From NCBI GenBank assembly GCA_934691925.1, contig CAKUTI010000004.1, forward strand, positions 23,171 to 87,170: a stretch of 64,000 nt of DNA, in the 5' to 3' direction. Position numbers and translations under genes: made by a program. This document shows positions 17,713 through 25,224 of this stretch, in pieces. The DNA is from an uncultured Treponema sp. (GTDB lineage: Bacteria > Spirochaetota > Spirochaetia > Treponematales > Treponemataceae). The notes beneath the pieces are model-generated. The model was not told where the DNA came from. It saw nothing but the letters and a program-made list of their open reading frames with translations, and searched no databases. Position 1 is the first letter of the stretch. Every line of letters begins with the position of its first letter.

Positions 17713-18915
17713 TTATTTTATCGTCTGCACGAATCTGAATCCTAGATAATTGTAACATTCGTTTGGATCGTAGCTGTAGCGGTCGCCTGCGCAGATGAAC
17801 GGCGTGTATTGTGACCAGCTTCCGCCTCTGCTTACTCTTTCGCGTCCTGTGCTGATTCCTGTCGCGCGCCCCCCTGGCTCAGTGTCCAAATACCTGTAGC
17901 TCCAGTCCCAGACAAACTCGTTCACGTTTCCGCTCATGTCAAAAAGTCCGGCTCCGTTCGGGTTTCCGCTTCCAGGCATTGGCGGCGCGCTTGGCGAAAA
18001 CGGCGTTCCTGCTGTTCCAACGCGCATTGTTCTGTCTGTGTTTGATGAAAACCATGCGATTTCGGTTTCTGGAACGGACTCGTCCTCGTTTCCGTTTTCA
18101 TCGACTTGGCCGCTTGCCAACATTCCGCTTTGAAATCCTGATTTTGTTTTTCTTGCCGCGTATTCCCATTCGCTTTCGGTCGGAAGCCGGAATCCGTCGG
18201 CTTCAAAATCGCAGCTGCACAAGTCTAGCTTTGAAGTCTCGTTCGCATCTTTTAAGATTTCGCCGTTTAGCGTGTAGCAAGGTGTGAGCGAATGAATCTC
18301 GCTTAGAGCGTTGCACCACACAACTGCGTCGTACCAAGAAATCATTGTTACAGGCTGGTCTTTTTCGTATGTTGGAGCCGCCCCGCGCTTTCCTTTTGAG
18401 CCTTCCTGCCCCGGATTTAAGAATTTGTAGCCGAGAGCTTCCGCGATAACGCGCGTTTCGTACCAAAGCTCGTAGGTTGTCTCGTAGCGGTTGATTGAAA
18501 AAGGCGTAATCCATCTTTTTGCGGTATAAGACTGACTGCCGTCTCCGATAACGTAGACATCGTATTTTTCTCCGATTCCCGGGCCGAGCCGCACAAGAGA
18601 AATCGGGCTGTATGTGTCGTTTTCAGGAGATTTTTGAGGATTTAGAGAGGAATTTTCTTCTGAAGAAACTTTTGGTTCTGAATCGAAAGATTTAGAATCT
18701 TTAGATTCAGAATCTTCGGAATCTTTCTGATTTTGATTTTGAGATTCTGTTTCTGACGGAGAATTTTTTGCGCTGTTTTTTATGCCCGGAAAGTAAGGCG
18801 AGCTTTGCTGAATGTTTTTTGATGAAGCCTGCGACGAAGTCGGCATCGCCGACGAAGAAATTCCAGCGCAGAAAAAAGCAAAAACGGCGGAAGCGAGAAT
18901 AATTTTTTTTGCCAT
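17713..18915 (-). CDS. Secreted SUMF1/formylglycine-generating-enzyme-fold protein, probably non-catalytic
   Basis: A 400-residue exported protein: signal peptide MAKKIILASAVFAFFCAGIS, then about 85 residues of Ser/Asp/Glu/Asn-rich linker, then a SUMF1-fold domain from about 135. Typical landmarks are INRYETTYELWYE, PVTMISWYDAVVWCNALSE, DGFRLPTESEWEYAAR, GNVNEFVWDWSY, SRGGSWSQ and YLGFRFV. In true formylglycine-generating enzymes GGSW is closely followed by the catalytic CxxxxC pair; here it is followed by SQYTPFICAGDRY, so only one cysteine is near and the pair is absent. A binding or other SUMF1-fold role is therefore more likely than sulfatase activation. Treponemes carry many such paralogues. 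Confidence 0.82.
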   Translation of the reverse strand: MAKKIILASAVFAFFCAGISSSAMPTSSQASSKNIQQSSPYFPGIKNSAKNSPSETESQNQNQKDSEDSESKDSKSFDSEPKVSSEENSSLNPQKSPENDTYSPISLVRLGPGIGEKYDVYVIGDGSQSYTAKRWITPFSINRYETTYELWYETRVIAEALGYKFLNPGQEGSKGKRGAAPTYEKDQPVTMISWYDAVVWCNALSEIHSLTPCYTLNGEILKDANETSKLDLCSCDFEADGFRLPTESEWEYAARKTKSGFQSGMLASGQVDENGNEDESVPETEIAWFSSNTDRTMRVGTAGTPFSPSAPPMPGSGNPNGAGLFDMSGNVNEFVWDWSYRYLDTEPGGRATGISTGRERVSRGGSWSQYTPFICAGDRYSYDPNECYNYLGFRFVQTIK

Positions 18916-18960
18916 AAAATCCTCCAGAACGGCAATTCATAAAATCACAGTTGAGCAGAG

Positions 18961-19075
18961 CCTAGCCCTGATAGTAGCGGCGGCGAAGCCGTTGCGAAGT
19001 GATTCTTCTTTCCGAACGGCATCGCGAACGAAGCAATGGAGCGCGTAGCGAAACCGCGGATAGCAGGCGGAACAA
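18961..19075. repeat. Multi-hairpin dispersed repeat, copy R1
   Basis: A GC-rich 115-bp island in an otherwise A/T-rich gap. It contains CCCTGATAG, the hairpin CGGC-GAA-GCCG (about 18981-18991), GCGCGTAGCG and CGGATAGCAGGCGGA. The GGCGGCGAAGCCGTT core is shared with the islands at 54786-54890 and 59292-59460. It lies in the 246-bp gap between two minus-strand genes. Confidence 0.6.
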
Positions 19076-19161
19076 TTTTCGCATTGGGTGATGTTTTCAA
19101 GTCTTTGCTTTTTATAAAATGCTGCTCCAAAATTTTCAATAAATATTTTATATTTTTTGTT

Positions 19162-20136
19162 TTATTTTCGTGGCTGCGGCTTTTTCTTTTTTCTCGGCGA
19201 AAGATTCATCACGATGTACGCGACGATTGCCGAGACAAAACAGAGCGCGGAAAGGCAGATAAAGCCGGTCCAAGTGCCGCTCGAGCTCCACGGAAGTTTT
19301 ATGTTCATTCCCCAGAAGCTCGTTATAAAGCTCATAATCATCAGAACAAGCGAAATTACGGTAAGTTTCTTCATTATTACGTTCATATTGTTTGAAAGAA
19401 TGTTCGAGAAAGCGTCCATTACGCCGCTCGTGATTGTTGTGTAAGTGCCTGCCATTTCCATAGCCTGCTTGTTGTCGATTTCAACGTCATCAAGCCATTC
19501 CTGATCGTCGTTGTCGAGTTTCAGGATTTTTGTGCGGCGGATTTTTTCAAGCAGAAGCTGGTTTGACTTTAGCGAAGTTGTAAAGTACGTGAGCGACTTT
19601 TCCATATTCAAAAGCTGAATAAGCTCGTCGTTTTCAATCGTGTCGTGAAGCTCGTTTTGGATTGAGTTCACCTTTCGGCTGATTTCTTTGAGGTAGCGCA
19701 AAAACATTATGTCGCTTCTCGAAAGAATTCTGATTAGGAACGCCGGAAAATCGCTTAAGGACAAGTCCTTGATTCTGTTCGCGCTCAAATCCCTTAAAAC
19801 TTCGCAGTTTGTCCAGCAGATTGTAATTATTTTGTCCGGAAAAACGAACGCGCCGATTGGAGTTGTTGTGTAGGCTGTGTCGCTGTTCGGCGTGAAAACC
19901 GGAAGACGCATAATCACGAGATTGTAGCCTTCGTCGCTCGGCTCAAGCCGGGAAAGCTCGTCGGGGTCAATCACGTCGAGAAGAAGTTCGCCGTCAAGAT
20001 TGTATTCGTCTTTCAAAAATGAAATTTCCGCCTGCGTAACGTCCCGCGCGTCAATCCAGACACGGCTTTTTGAGTTTATTTCGTCTTTTTCGATTGGTTT
20101 TAGCAAACCGTCTTCCTGAATCCAATAGCGAATCAT
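19162..20136 (-). CDS. corA: CorA-type divalent cation channel
   Basis: The frame extends 50 codons further upstream, but the ATG at 20136 (MIRYWIQEDGLLKPIEKD) fits the family start and follows an AGGAA site. The 324-residue protein is a CorA Mg2+/Co2+ channel: a cytoplasmic alpha/beta domain, a long helix (about 170-245) and two membrane helices near the C-terminus. The GMN selectivity motif is present (SFWGMNIKLP, G at about 276), followed by the second membrane helix and a lysine-rich tail (RKKKKPQPRK). The periplasmic loop is short with no MPEL, which is common in the wider family. Pentamers take up magnesium into the cytoplasm. Confidence 0.92.
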   Translation of the reverse strand: MIRYWIQEDGLLKPIEKDEINSKSRVWIDARDVTQAEISFLKDEYNLDGELLLDVIDPDELSRLEPSDEGYNLVIMRLPVFTPNSDTAYTTTPIGAFVFPDKIITICWTNCEVLRDLSANRIKDLSLSDFPAFLIRILSRSDIMFLRYLKEISRKVNSIQNELHDTIENDELIQLLNMEKSLTYFTTSLKSNQLLLEKIRRTKILKLDNDDQEWLDDVEIDNKQAMEMAGTYTTITSGVMDAFSNILSNNMNVIMKKLTVISLVLMIMSFITSFWGMNIKLPWSSSGTWTGFICLSALCFVSAIVAYIVMNLSPRKKKKPQPRK

Positions 20137-20482
20137 GCGTTTTTCCTGCCTGTCAAATTTACCACAACTGGATTTTTTTAGGAAGTAAAATTCTAATGAA
20201 GAAAAATTCTTCTGATGATTTTGTGCTACGCGTTTGTGTCGGGCAATGCGCGTCGTTCCAAAAAGCCTGTTATTTGGATGAAGCAAATCATTCTGAACAA
20301 AAACGCGTCATTCTGAACTCGAGCAGTTTGCTGCTAGCTTCGTTTCAGAATCTGTAAAAGACGTTGTTTTGAACATTTCATTTTTTTTTATCTAGCCAGA
20401 ATTTCGAGTTCCAGCAAAAATTTACAAAAAAAAAACGCAAAGCCTTAAAATTTGTCCTGACTGCAAGAAAGCTTAAAGGATT
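20137..20482. other. Intergenic DNA with a GTCATTCTGAAC-type repeat
   Basis: No gene is supported. CATTCTGAAC occurs twice, at 20289-20298 and 20309-20318, followed by CTCGAGCAG...CTGCTAGC and TTTCAGAATCT, the form of a widespread bacterial intergenic repeat. A related piece occurs at 50285-50352. The remainder is A-rich. Confidence 0.45.
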
Positions 20483-20733
20483 GCCATGAAATGAGCGAGT
20501 TTTGCTCTTTGGCTATCAAGCATAATCTTTATCCACGCTCAGCATTTTGTTGCTGGACGGTCAGCAAAATCTTTATCTACGCTCAATATTTTGCTGTTGT
20601 ACGGTCAGCAAAATCTTTATCTACGCTCAACATTTTGCTATTGGGCGGTCAGCATAATCTTTTTGCACGCTCAATATTTTGCTATTGGGCAGTCAGCATA
20701 ATCTTTTTGCACGAAAGGGAAAATCAACAAAAG
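20483..20733 (+). repeat. 44-bp tandem hairpin repeat element, copy 1
   Basis: Four full 44-bp units begin at 20518, 20562, 20606 and 20650, with a fifth partial unit at 20694. Each unit is two 22-bp halves: one like GGTCAGCAAAATCTTTATCTAC and one like GCTCAATATTTTGCTATTG. CAGCAAAAT of the first half pairs with ATTTTGCTG of the next, so every unit can fold. Conserved single-copy flanks are ATGAAAT.AGCG...GCTCTTTGGCTATCAAG on the left and GCACGAAAGGGAAAATCAA on the right. An inverted second copy with the same flanks lies at 63462-63734. Because 44 is not a multiple of three, the units read in all three frames. Confidence 0.9.
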
Positions 20734-21130
20734 GCGATTATCATCCGCAAGGCTCCGAACCTTCCGGATAACGTTGGAAAACAATTTTCAGCTTGAATGA
20801 CACAAGGCTGGACGTATCCGCCATTTTTTTTCTATAGAACGCAAGTTTTTCTCGAGCAGTTTTCACTTTTTTGCGTTTTTTAACGCTTAAAAACAATGCC
20901 CAGCTGCTCCGGCTTCGCTCACGCTCATTGCAGAACAGCGAAAATTAAAAAAAATCGCATTTTTCTTCTATGTATTCGATATTTGCCGTGAAAACGCTTT
21001 TTATTTTTCTTGTTTTTTTCTGTTCTGCAACAAGGCCTTCGCATCTGGCGTAGGCATTTTGTCACTTTGAGAATTTTCTTATATTTTGTTTCCAAATTTT
21101 TTGCCCGAACTGAACTTTTTTTTCACATAT
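20734..21130. other. Intergenic DNA before the secretion-locus remnant
   Basis: No gene is supported. An 11-bp inverted repeat, TTGCAGAACAG (20928-20938) and CTGTTCTGCAA (21020-21030), brackets about 80 bp of A/T-rich DNA. A short GC-rich patch (GCTGCTCCGGCTTCGCTCACGC region, 20901-20926) precedes the left arm. Confidence 0.4.
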
Positions 21131-21838
21131 ATGTGCGTGGAGAAAATTTATGGAAACAAAAAAAGTCAGAATAAAAAATCTGATGAAAATTTTGGAATGT
21201 CATTTTCAGATTCGCTTCGTTTTGTTTTCAGACAAGCCCCGGATGTGATTTTTATAGGCGAGGTAAGAGACGAGAAGTTTGAAAGAACAGCGATTCTGGC
21301 ATGGATAACAGGGCATTTTGTTTTTGCGACGGTTCACGCTGGCGGAATTGAAGAATGTGTTTTGAGAATAAAAGAGCTAGGCGAGGAAATTTCGCTTTTG
21401 AATGCCGCTATTCGTGGAATTGTTTTTCAGTCGCTTGCATTTTTGTCTGAAAATTTTGTTCCAATTGCGGAGTGTGTGAAAAGCTGTTTTTTGTTTGCTG
21501 AAAAGTCTCGAAAACTAGAATCATCTTTGATTTTGACGGAAGAGAGGATTTTAAGCGGCTGGAAAATCTCTGAAAGTTTTTCAAAAAGTTTTGAGGAAAG
21601 CGGCTTAAAAAACGAGACACGGCTTTTGAAGCTGAATCTTTCACTTTGCCAGATGACTGGAAAAAATGACGGATTTTCAAAAGTCGCAAGAAATCTCGAA
21701 GAAAAATCGGCTAAGCGGGCGGAGCGTTTTTTAGGACTTTTGCAGCCGTCTTTGATGTTTATAACTGCTTTTTATCTTTGGCTTTTGCTGAAGGATATTT
21801 TTTTGCCCGTTTTTATGGGAATTGGAGGCGATTTATGA
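21131..21838 (+). pseudogene. GspE fragment fused to GspF fragment (chimeric remnant)
   Basis: The open frame joins pieces of two different proteins of a type II secretion/type IV pilus machine. After a short N-terminus, FGMSFSDSLRFVFRQAPDVI plus FIGEVRD and TGHFVFATVHA match the Walker B, Asp box and His box region of the GspE/PilT ATPase. The Walker A half is missing. From about residue 130 the sequence changes to the C-terminal half of the GspF/PilC inner-membrane platform: LSLCQMTGKNDGFSKVARNL, then a membrane helix and LLKDIFLPVFMGIGGDL. The simplest explanation is a deletion that removed the end of gspE and the first half of gspF and left an in-frame join. It cannot be a working ATPase. 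ATGA overlap with gspG follows. Confidence 0.75.
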
Positions 21839-22323
21839 AATGGAAAATCGGGAAGTTAAAGCGGAAAATGCGTGGAGAAAATTTATCTTCTGCGTTTACT
21901 TTCGCTGAATCTTTGGCAGTTCTTGCGATAACCGTGATTTTGACATCGCAGGCTGGAATTGCGGTTCATCATCTAGTTCAAAAAGCGCGTGTTTCGTCCG
22001 CGAAAACTCAAATTGAACAGTTAAAAGTCGCGCTCCAGTCGTATTATATCGATTGCGGCAGTTTTCCGACTTCGGAGCAGGGGCTTTCCGCGCTGTTTTC
22101 TAAGCCGGAGCTTTATCCTGGCAGCGAAAACTGGAACGGCCCATATCTTGATAAAGACATTCAAAAAGATCCTTGGGGCGGAGAATACAAATATTTTTAT
22201 TCAAAAAGTCCCGGATTTCCGCAAGAGGCGCCCGAAGGTCTTCCATTTGCGATTATTTGTCTTGGAGCGGGCGGCGAAGAAGGAGGCGACGGAGATGAAA
22301 AAGATATTTTTTCATGGAAATAG
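21835..22323 (+). CDS. gspG: GspG-like major pseudopilin
   Basis: The start ATG at 21835 overlaps the upstream stop (ATGA). The 162-residue protein has a charged leader of about 18 residues, then SSAFTFAESLAVLAITVIL, a prepilin N-terminus. The residue before the cleaved phenylalanine is Ala rather than the usual Gly, and Glu is at position +5. After the hydrophobic helix it follows GspG closely: AKTQIEQLKVALQSYYIDCG, FPTSEQGLSALF, NWNGPYL and DPWGGEYKYFYS, with a calcium-loop-like end. It would be the main subunit of a short periplasmic pseudopilus. The gene is intact although its ATPase and platform partners are broken. Confidence 0.85.
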   Translation: MKWKIGKLKRKMRGENLSSAFTFAESLAVLAITVILTSQAGIAVHHLVQKARVSSAKTQIEQLKVALQSYYIDCGSFPTSEQGLSALFSKPELYPGSENWNGPYLDKDIQKDPWGGEYKYFYSKSPGFPQEAPEGLPFAIICLGAGGEEGGDGDEKDIFSWK

Positions 22324-22585
22324 CGTTTTTAAGGAAAAGTCAAAGGGAAAAAATCTCGGAAAAAACAATTTTCAGCGTGCAGATTCTGCTTTTGCGTTGT
22401 TTGTCGCGCTCGTTGTTTTGCTTTCGGTTTCGCTTTTGCCTTGCGTTCTTTGTGTTTTTGAAAAACTGAAAATGCAGAACTTCGAGAGAAAAAGTCAGAA
22501 GTTTTATTCGCAGCTTGAAGAAAAAATAAGGAAATCGAGCAGAACTGGAAAAATTTTGAGGCGAAAAAAAGATGAATCTGATTGA
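22295..22585 (+). CDS. Small pseudopilin-like protein
   Basis: The ATG at 22295 lies inside the end of gspG in another frame and follows a GGAG-rich stretch. The 96-residue product has a basic leader (MKKIFFHGNSVFKEKSKGKN), then DSAFALFVALVVLLSVSLLP, a prepilin-like hydrophobic segment that lacks the Glu at +5, then a charged helix. Position and layout suggest a minor pseudopilin (GspH/I/J-type), but the family cannot be assigned. Its end overlaps the start of the next, broken, gene by 14 bases, which is typical of such operons. Confidence 0.55.
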   Translation: MKKIFFHGNSVFKEKSKGKNLGKNNFQRADSAFALFVALVVLLSVSLLPCVLCVFEKLKMQNFERKSQKFYSQLEEKIRKSSRTGKILRRKKDESD

Positions 22586-22949
22586 AATTTCCGTTTTGAT
22601 TTTGCTTTTTCCGCTTTTCTAAAAGATTTTTGCTTCTAGCTACATTCAGTTTTCAAATATTCACGAGAAAAATCTTGTGCTTGAATCGAGCTTTTCCAAA
22701 GATTTTTTTGCTGTTTCCGCTTTTGAAAAATTCTGCGCGGATTTTTCAGATTCATTTGATTCTGCCAGTTCTGAAAATTTTTATTATGAAGAAAAAATTT
22801 CTAGGCTTGAAAAAATGTGTTCATCATTCGGAATCGAGAAAATTAGAATTTCCGTTTCTAGATACGCTGACGGAAAAATTCTTTTGAAATGCAGCTGGAA
22901 AAACGGCAGCAAGGAAAATTATCGCTTTACGGTTGTGACAGAAAAATGA
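22572..22949 (+). pseudogene. Minor pseudopilin gene interrupted by an in-frame stop
   Basis: Reading from the ATG at 22572 gives MNLIEISVLILLFPLF and then TAA at 22620-22622. The same frame then stays open to 22949, giving about 108 more residues (KIFASSYIQFSNIHEKN onward, ending in YRFTVVTEK). The N-terminus has the NLIEIS...LL form of a prepilin (Glu at the +5-like position). The whole looks like one minor pseudopilin with a nonsense mutation. The alternative is that a GTG at 22677 restarts a shorter protein without the hydrophobic helix. With the neighbouring gspE-gspF chimera, decay is the better explanation. Confidence 0.6.
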
Positions 22950-22999
22950 AATTTGATTCGTTTGCTTTGCTTCACGTTCCAAAAAATTAAGGAGATTTT

Positions 23000-24427
23000 A
23001 TGAGAAAAAATTATATCAAAAAGGAAGATTATGATTTTTATTCTATTGAAATGCCGCTGAAAATCGCATTTTCAAGGAAACGGAAAAATTTTCTTCTCCG
23101 CGAGCTTGAAAAACTGCATCCAAAATTGACGGCTTCATGCTTTATAAAAAGCTGGCTTTGCCTAAAAAAAGGAAAAATTCAGGCATTTGTCGCTGTAATT
23201 GAAAAAAATTTTATTGCAGGCTACAAAAAGCAGTTTTCGCTCGGAAATCTTTATATTCCGGAAAAAGGCAACTTTGTTTTGTCAGGTTCAAAATATTCAA
23301 TTTTTGCCGGAATATTTCTTCTTTTGATTGCTGGAATCTTTTCTTGGAAAACGATTTATGAGACTTTTTTTCAAAGAAAGAAAATTTTTGCTGATGAAAA
23401 AATGTCGCTTTCAAGCGATAAAAGAATAAATCCCGAGGCTGTTCTTCCAGTTTTGCTTGCGCCGTCAGAATTGGTCGCGGCGGTTTTCAGTTCGGTCAGC
23501 AAAAATGGCGGAAGAATTACGTCTTTTAGCTGGGAGCGTGGAATTTGTACGTTTTCAATCAATGGCTGTTCGAGCGAAGACGTTGCGCAGGCTCAATATT
23601 GCGTTGTGAGCTACAAGGACAATAAGCCCCGTTTTAAGCTGTCAGTTCCTGTTTCTGAAAAAACTGATTTTGCGGATGAAGATAATGAAAATTCTGATGT
23701 GGAAATTTCTCCTTATTCTCAGTTTAAGAAAAGTCTTGAAAATGCTTCAAATGCGCGGGATTTGATTGAAACGCTTAGAAAAATGCGTAGCACAGGTGAA
23801 ATCGAACTTTTAACTCCTGAAAGTTTCAATCAAAAAAATCGAAATAATGCAGAAAAATCTCAAAATCAAGATGAAAATCCTGAAAATCAAAAAGTTGACT
23901 GCCAGTCTTCTATTAAAAAAGTCCGTGAAGAGTTTTTTCGGCTTGGAGCGAGTATTCAGCAGGAACATTTGACAGAAAAAAGCTCGGAATTTGAATTTTC
24001 TGTTTCAGAAGAGATTTTTTATTCCGCCTTGAAAATTTGCGGAATGGAAGCGAAAAAAATTGGCTGGAAAGAAACTTCGTTTTCTGTGGAAAAGTCTGGA
24101 AACCAAAATCACGTGAAAGTCGTTTTCTTGCGCGAAAAGGAAAACCAGAATATAAACGCTTGCTTTTCTCCGATGCTTTTGACCGCGAGCTACGCTTGGC
24201 TTTTCAAATCTGAAAGCCTGAATGTCGTTCCAAAATCAGCTCCGCTTTTTACTGTGGCGAAAAATCTTCCATTTGAAAATCGCGAAAAAACGAAAAACCG
24301 GAATTCACAAGAAAAACGCGAAAAACTTGGCGAAATCAAAAGAAACGACGGATTCACTTATGTTTACTACAAAAAATCCGACGGAAAAATCATTTGCGAG
24401 CGAAAGGAGGCTGTAAATGCGATGTAA
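23000..24427 (+). CDS. Single-pass membrane protein of the secretion-like locus (GspL/GspM-like position)
   Basis: A 475-residue protein with a good ribosome site (AAGGAG). Residues 1-95 are soluble and basic, one membrane helix spans about 98-117 (YSIFAGIFLLLIAGIFSWK), and the rest (about 350 residues) would be periplasmic. The periplasmic part has a folded stretch (about 150-225), a helical/charged region, a disordered Asn/Gln/Lys-rich linker (about 275-300) and a second folded stretch. I do not recognise a family. Cytoplasmic domain, one membrane helix and periplasmic domain after the pseudopilins is the layout of the GspL/GspM or PilN/PilO assembly proteins, so that role is inferred from context. 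Its end overlaps the next lipoprotein gene by 11 bases. Confidence 0.55.
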   Translation: MRKNYIKKEDYDFYSIEMPLKIAFSRKRKNFLLRELEKLHPKLTASCFIKSWLCLKKGKIQAFVAVIEKNFIAGYKKQFSLGNLYIPEKGNFVLSGSKYSIFAGIFLLLIAGIFSWKTIYETFFQRKKIFADEKMSLSSDKRINPEAVLPVLLAPSELVAAVFSSVSKNGGRITSFSWERGICTFSINGCSSEDVAQAQYCVVSYKDNKPRFKLSVPVSEKTDFADEDNENSDVEISPYSQFKKSLENASNARDLIETLRKMRSTGEIELLTPESFNQKNRNNAEKSQNQDENPENQKVDCQSSIKKVREEFFRLGASIQQEHLTEKSSEFEFSVSEEIFYSALKICGMEAKKIGWKETSFSVEKSGNQNHVKVVFLREKENQNINACFSPMLLTASYAWLFKSESLNVVPKSAPLFTVAKNLPFENREKTKNRNSQEKREKLGEIKRNDGFTYVYYKKSDGKIICERKEAVNAM

Positions 24428-24767
24428 AAAACTGTTTTTTGCTTTGCTTCCGTTTTTTCTAGCGTTTTTTAACTCGTGCACCTCTTTGAAATTTGACGGA
24501 AAAGCCTGGTTTGCTGGAAAAATTTTTGACCAGAATGGAAACGCAGTCGCTGGCTATGAAATTTTGGCAGACGGAAAGAAAACTTTTAGCGACTCTGCCG
24601 GAATTTTTTATCTTGAAAATGTGAAAAGCGGAAAAATTTCGATTCGCGGACAGAAAAAAGGATATTCGAGCTTAAAGACAAAAGTTGATTTTTTTGACCG
24701 GAAAAATTTCTTTTGTTTTTATGTGACAAATGAAATTGAGAAAAATGGAGTTTCAAATGAAAAATAA
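24417..24767 (+). CDS. Small lipoprotein with carboxypeptidase-regulatory-like fold
   Basis: A 116-residue protein with a lipoprotein signal peptide (MRCKKLFFALLPFFLAFFNSC, lipid Cys at 21). The mature part has the pattern AGKIFDQNGNAVAGYEILAD, then a gap and GIFYLENVKSGKISIRGQKKG, the seven-stranded CarboxypepD_reg fold found in many surface and periplasmic proteins. It is translationally coupled to its neighbours on both sides (11-base overlaps), so it belongs to the secretion-like operon. A pilotin or anchoring role is possible but not shown. Confidence 0.65.
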   Translation: MRCKKLFFALLPFFLAFFNSCTSLKFDGKAWFAGKIFDQNGNAVAGYEILADGKKTFSDSAGIFYLENVKSGKISIRGQKKGYSSLKTKVDFFDRKNFFCFYVTNEIEKNGVSNEK

Positions 24768-25224
24768 AAGATTTTTTTGCGTGGGCTTAGGCTTTTTCTG
24801 TGTTTTTTGCGGAATTTTTTCTGGCTGCAGCACGACAGACTTGCTTTCTTGTCCTTACGTGATTGCAAATCCGCGCGTGGAGCTTGGAAAATTTGGCGAG
24901 ACGCATGAGTTTGCAGGCACGTATTTTACGCTTTTTAACGACAGCGAGAAAACAATCTCAAAATATACGGTTTCTTTCCTTTTATATGATGACGAAGGCA
25001 ACAATCCTTTTATCGGCTCAAATTGTGTTGTTGAAAAAATCGCCACTGAGGAGCTTCCGCATGAGTCAAAAGATTTTGTGATTAGTCTGGACTCATATCT
25101 TTCGACTGTTCCCGACGAGCCTTATGAAATTGATTTTATTTATTTGCGCGAGATTTTTTATTCCGATGGTTCGGTCTGGTCTGATCCGTTTGGAATGTAT
25201 GCGGTGAAGGAGGTCTATGAATGA
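24757..25224 (+). CDS. Lipoprotein of unknown function
   Basis: The frame opens at 24730, but the ATG at 24757 has GGAG nine bases before it and starts a lipoprotein signal (MKNKRFFCVGLGFFCVFCG, IFSGC, lipid Cys near 24). The 155-residue product has a beta-rich mature part: FTLFNDSEKTISKYTVSFLL followed by a D-D-E-G turn, an arrangement seen in small immunoglobulin-like domains such as FxLYD/DUF3426-type modules. It overlaps the previous and next genes, which suggests one transcript. No partner can be named. Confidence 0.6.
   Translation: MKNKRFFCVGLGFFCVFCGIFSGCSTTDLLSCPYVIANPRVELGKFGETHEFAGTYFTLFNDSEKTISKYTVSFLLYDDEGNNPFIGSNCVVEKIATEELPHESKDFVISLDSYLSTVPDEPYEIDFIYLREIFYSDGSVWSDPFGMYAVKEVYE

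Noticed and set aside
20483..20733. Protein-coding gene in the 44-bp repeat element (101 codons)
   Set aside because: The open frame is a by-product of a 44-bp period; no ribosome site, and the frame matching the other copy stops at codon 3.
20928..21030. Insertion sequence or MITE bounded by an 11-bp inverted repeat
   Set aside because: No target duplication and no second copy seen; the arms are short enough to occur by chance.
21086..21838. Genuine two-domain GspE-GspF fusion enzyme
   Set aside because: Walker A and the first half of GspF are both absent, so the join looks like a deletion rather than a functional fusion.
22572..22949. Stop-codon readthrough or recoding at TAA 22620
   Set aside because: No downstream structure or context known to promote readthrough; neighbouring genes are also damaged, so mutation is simpler.
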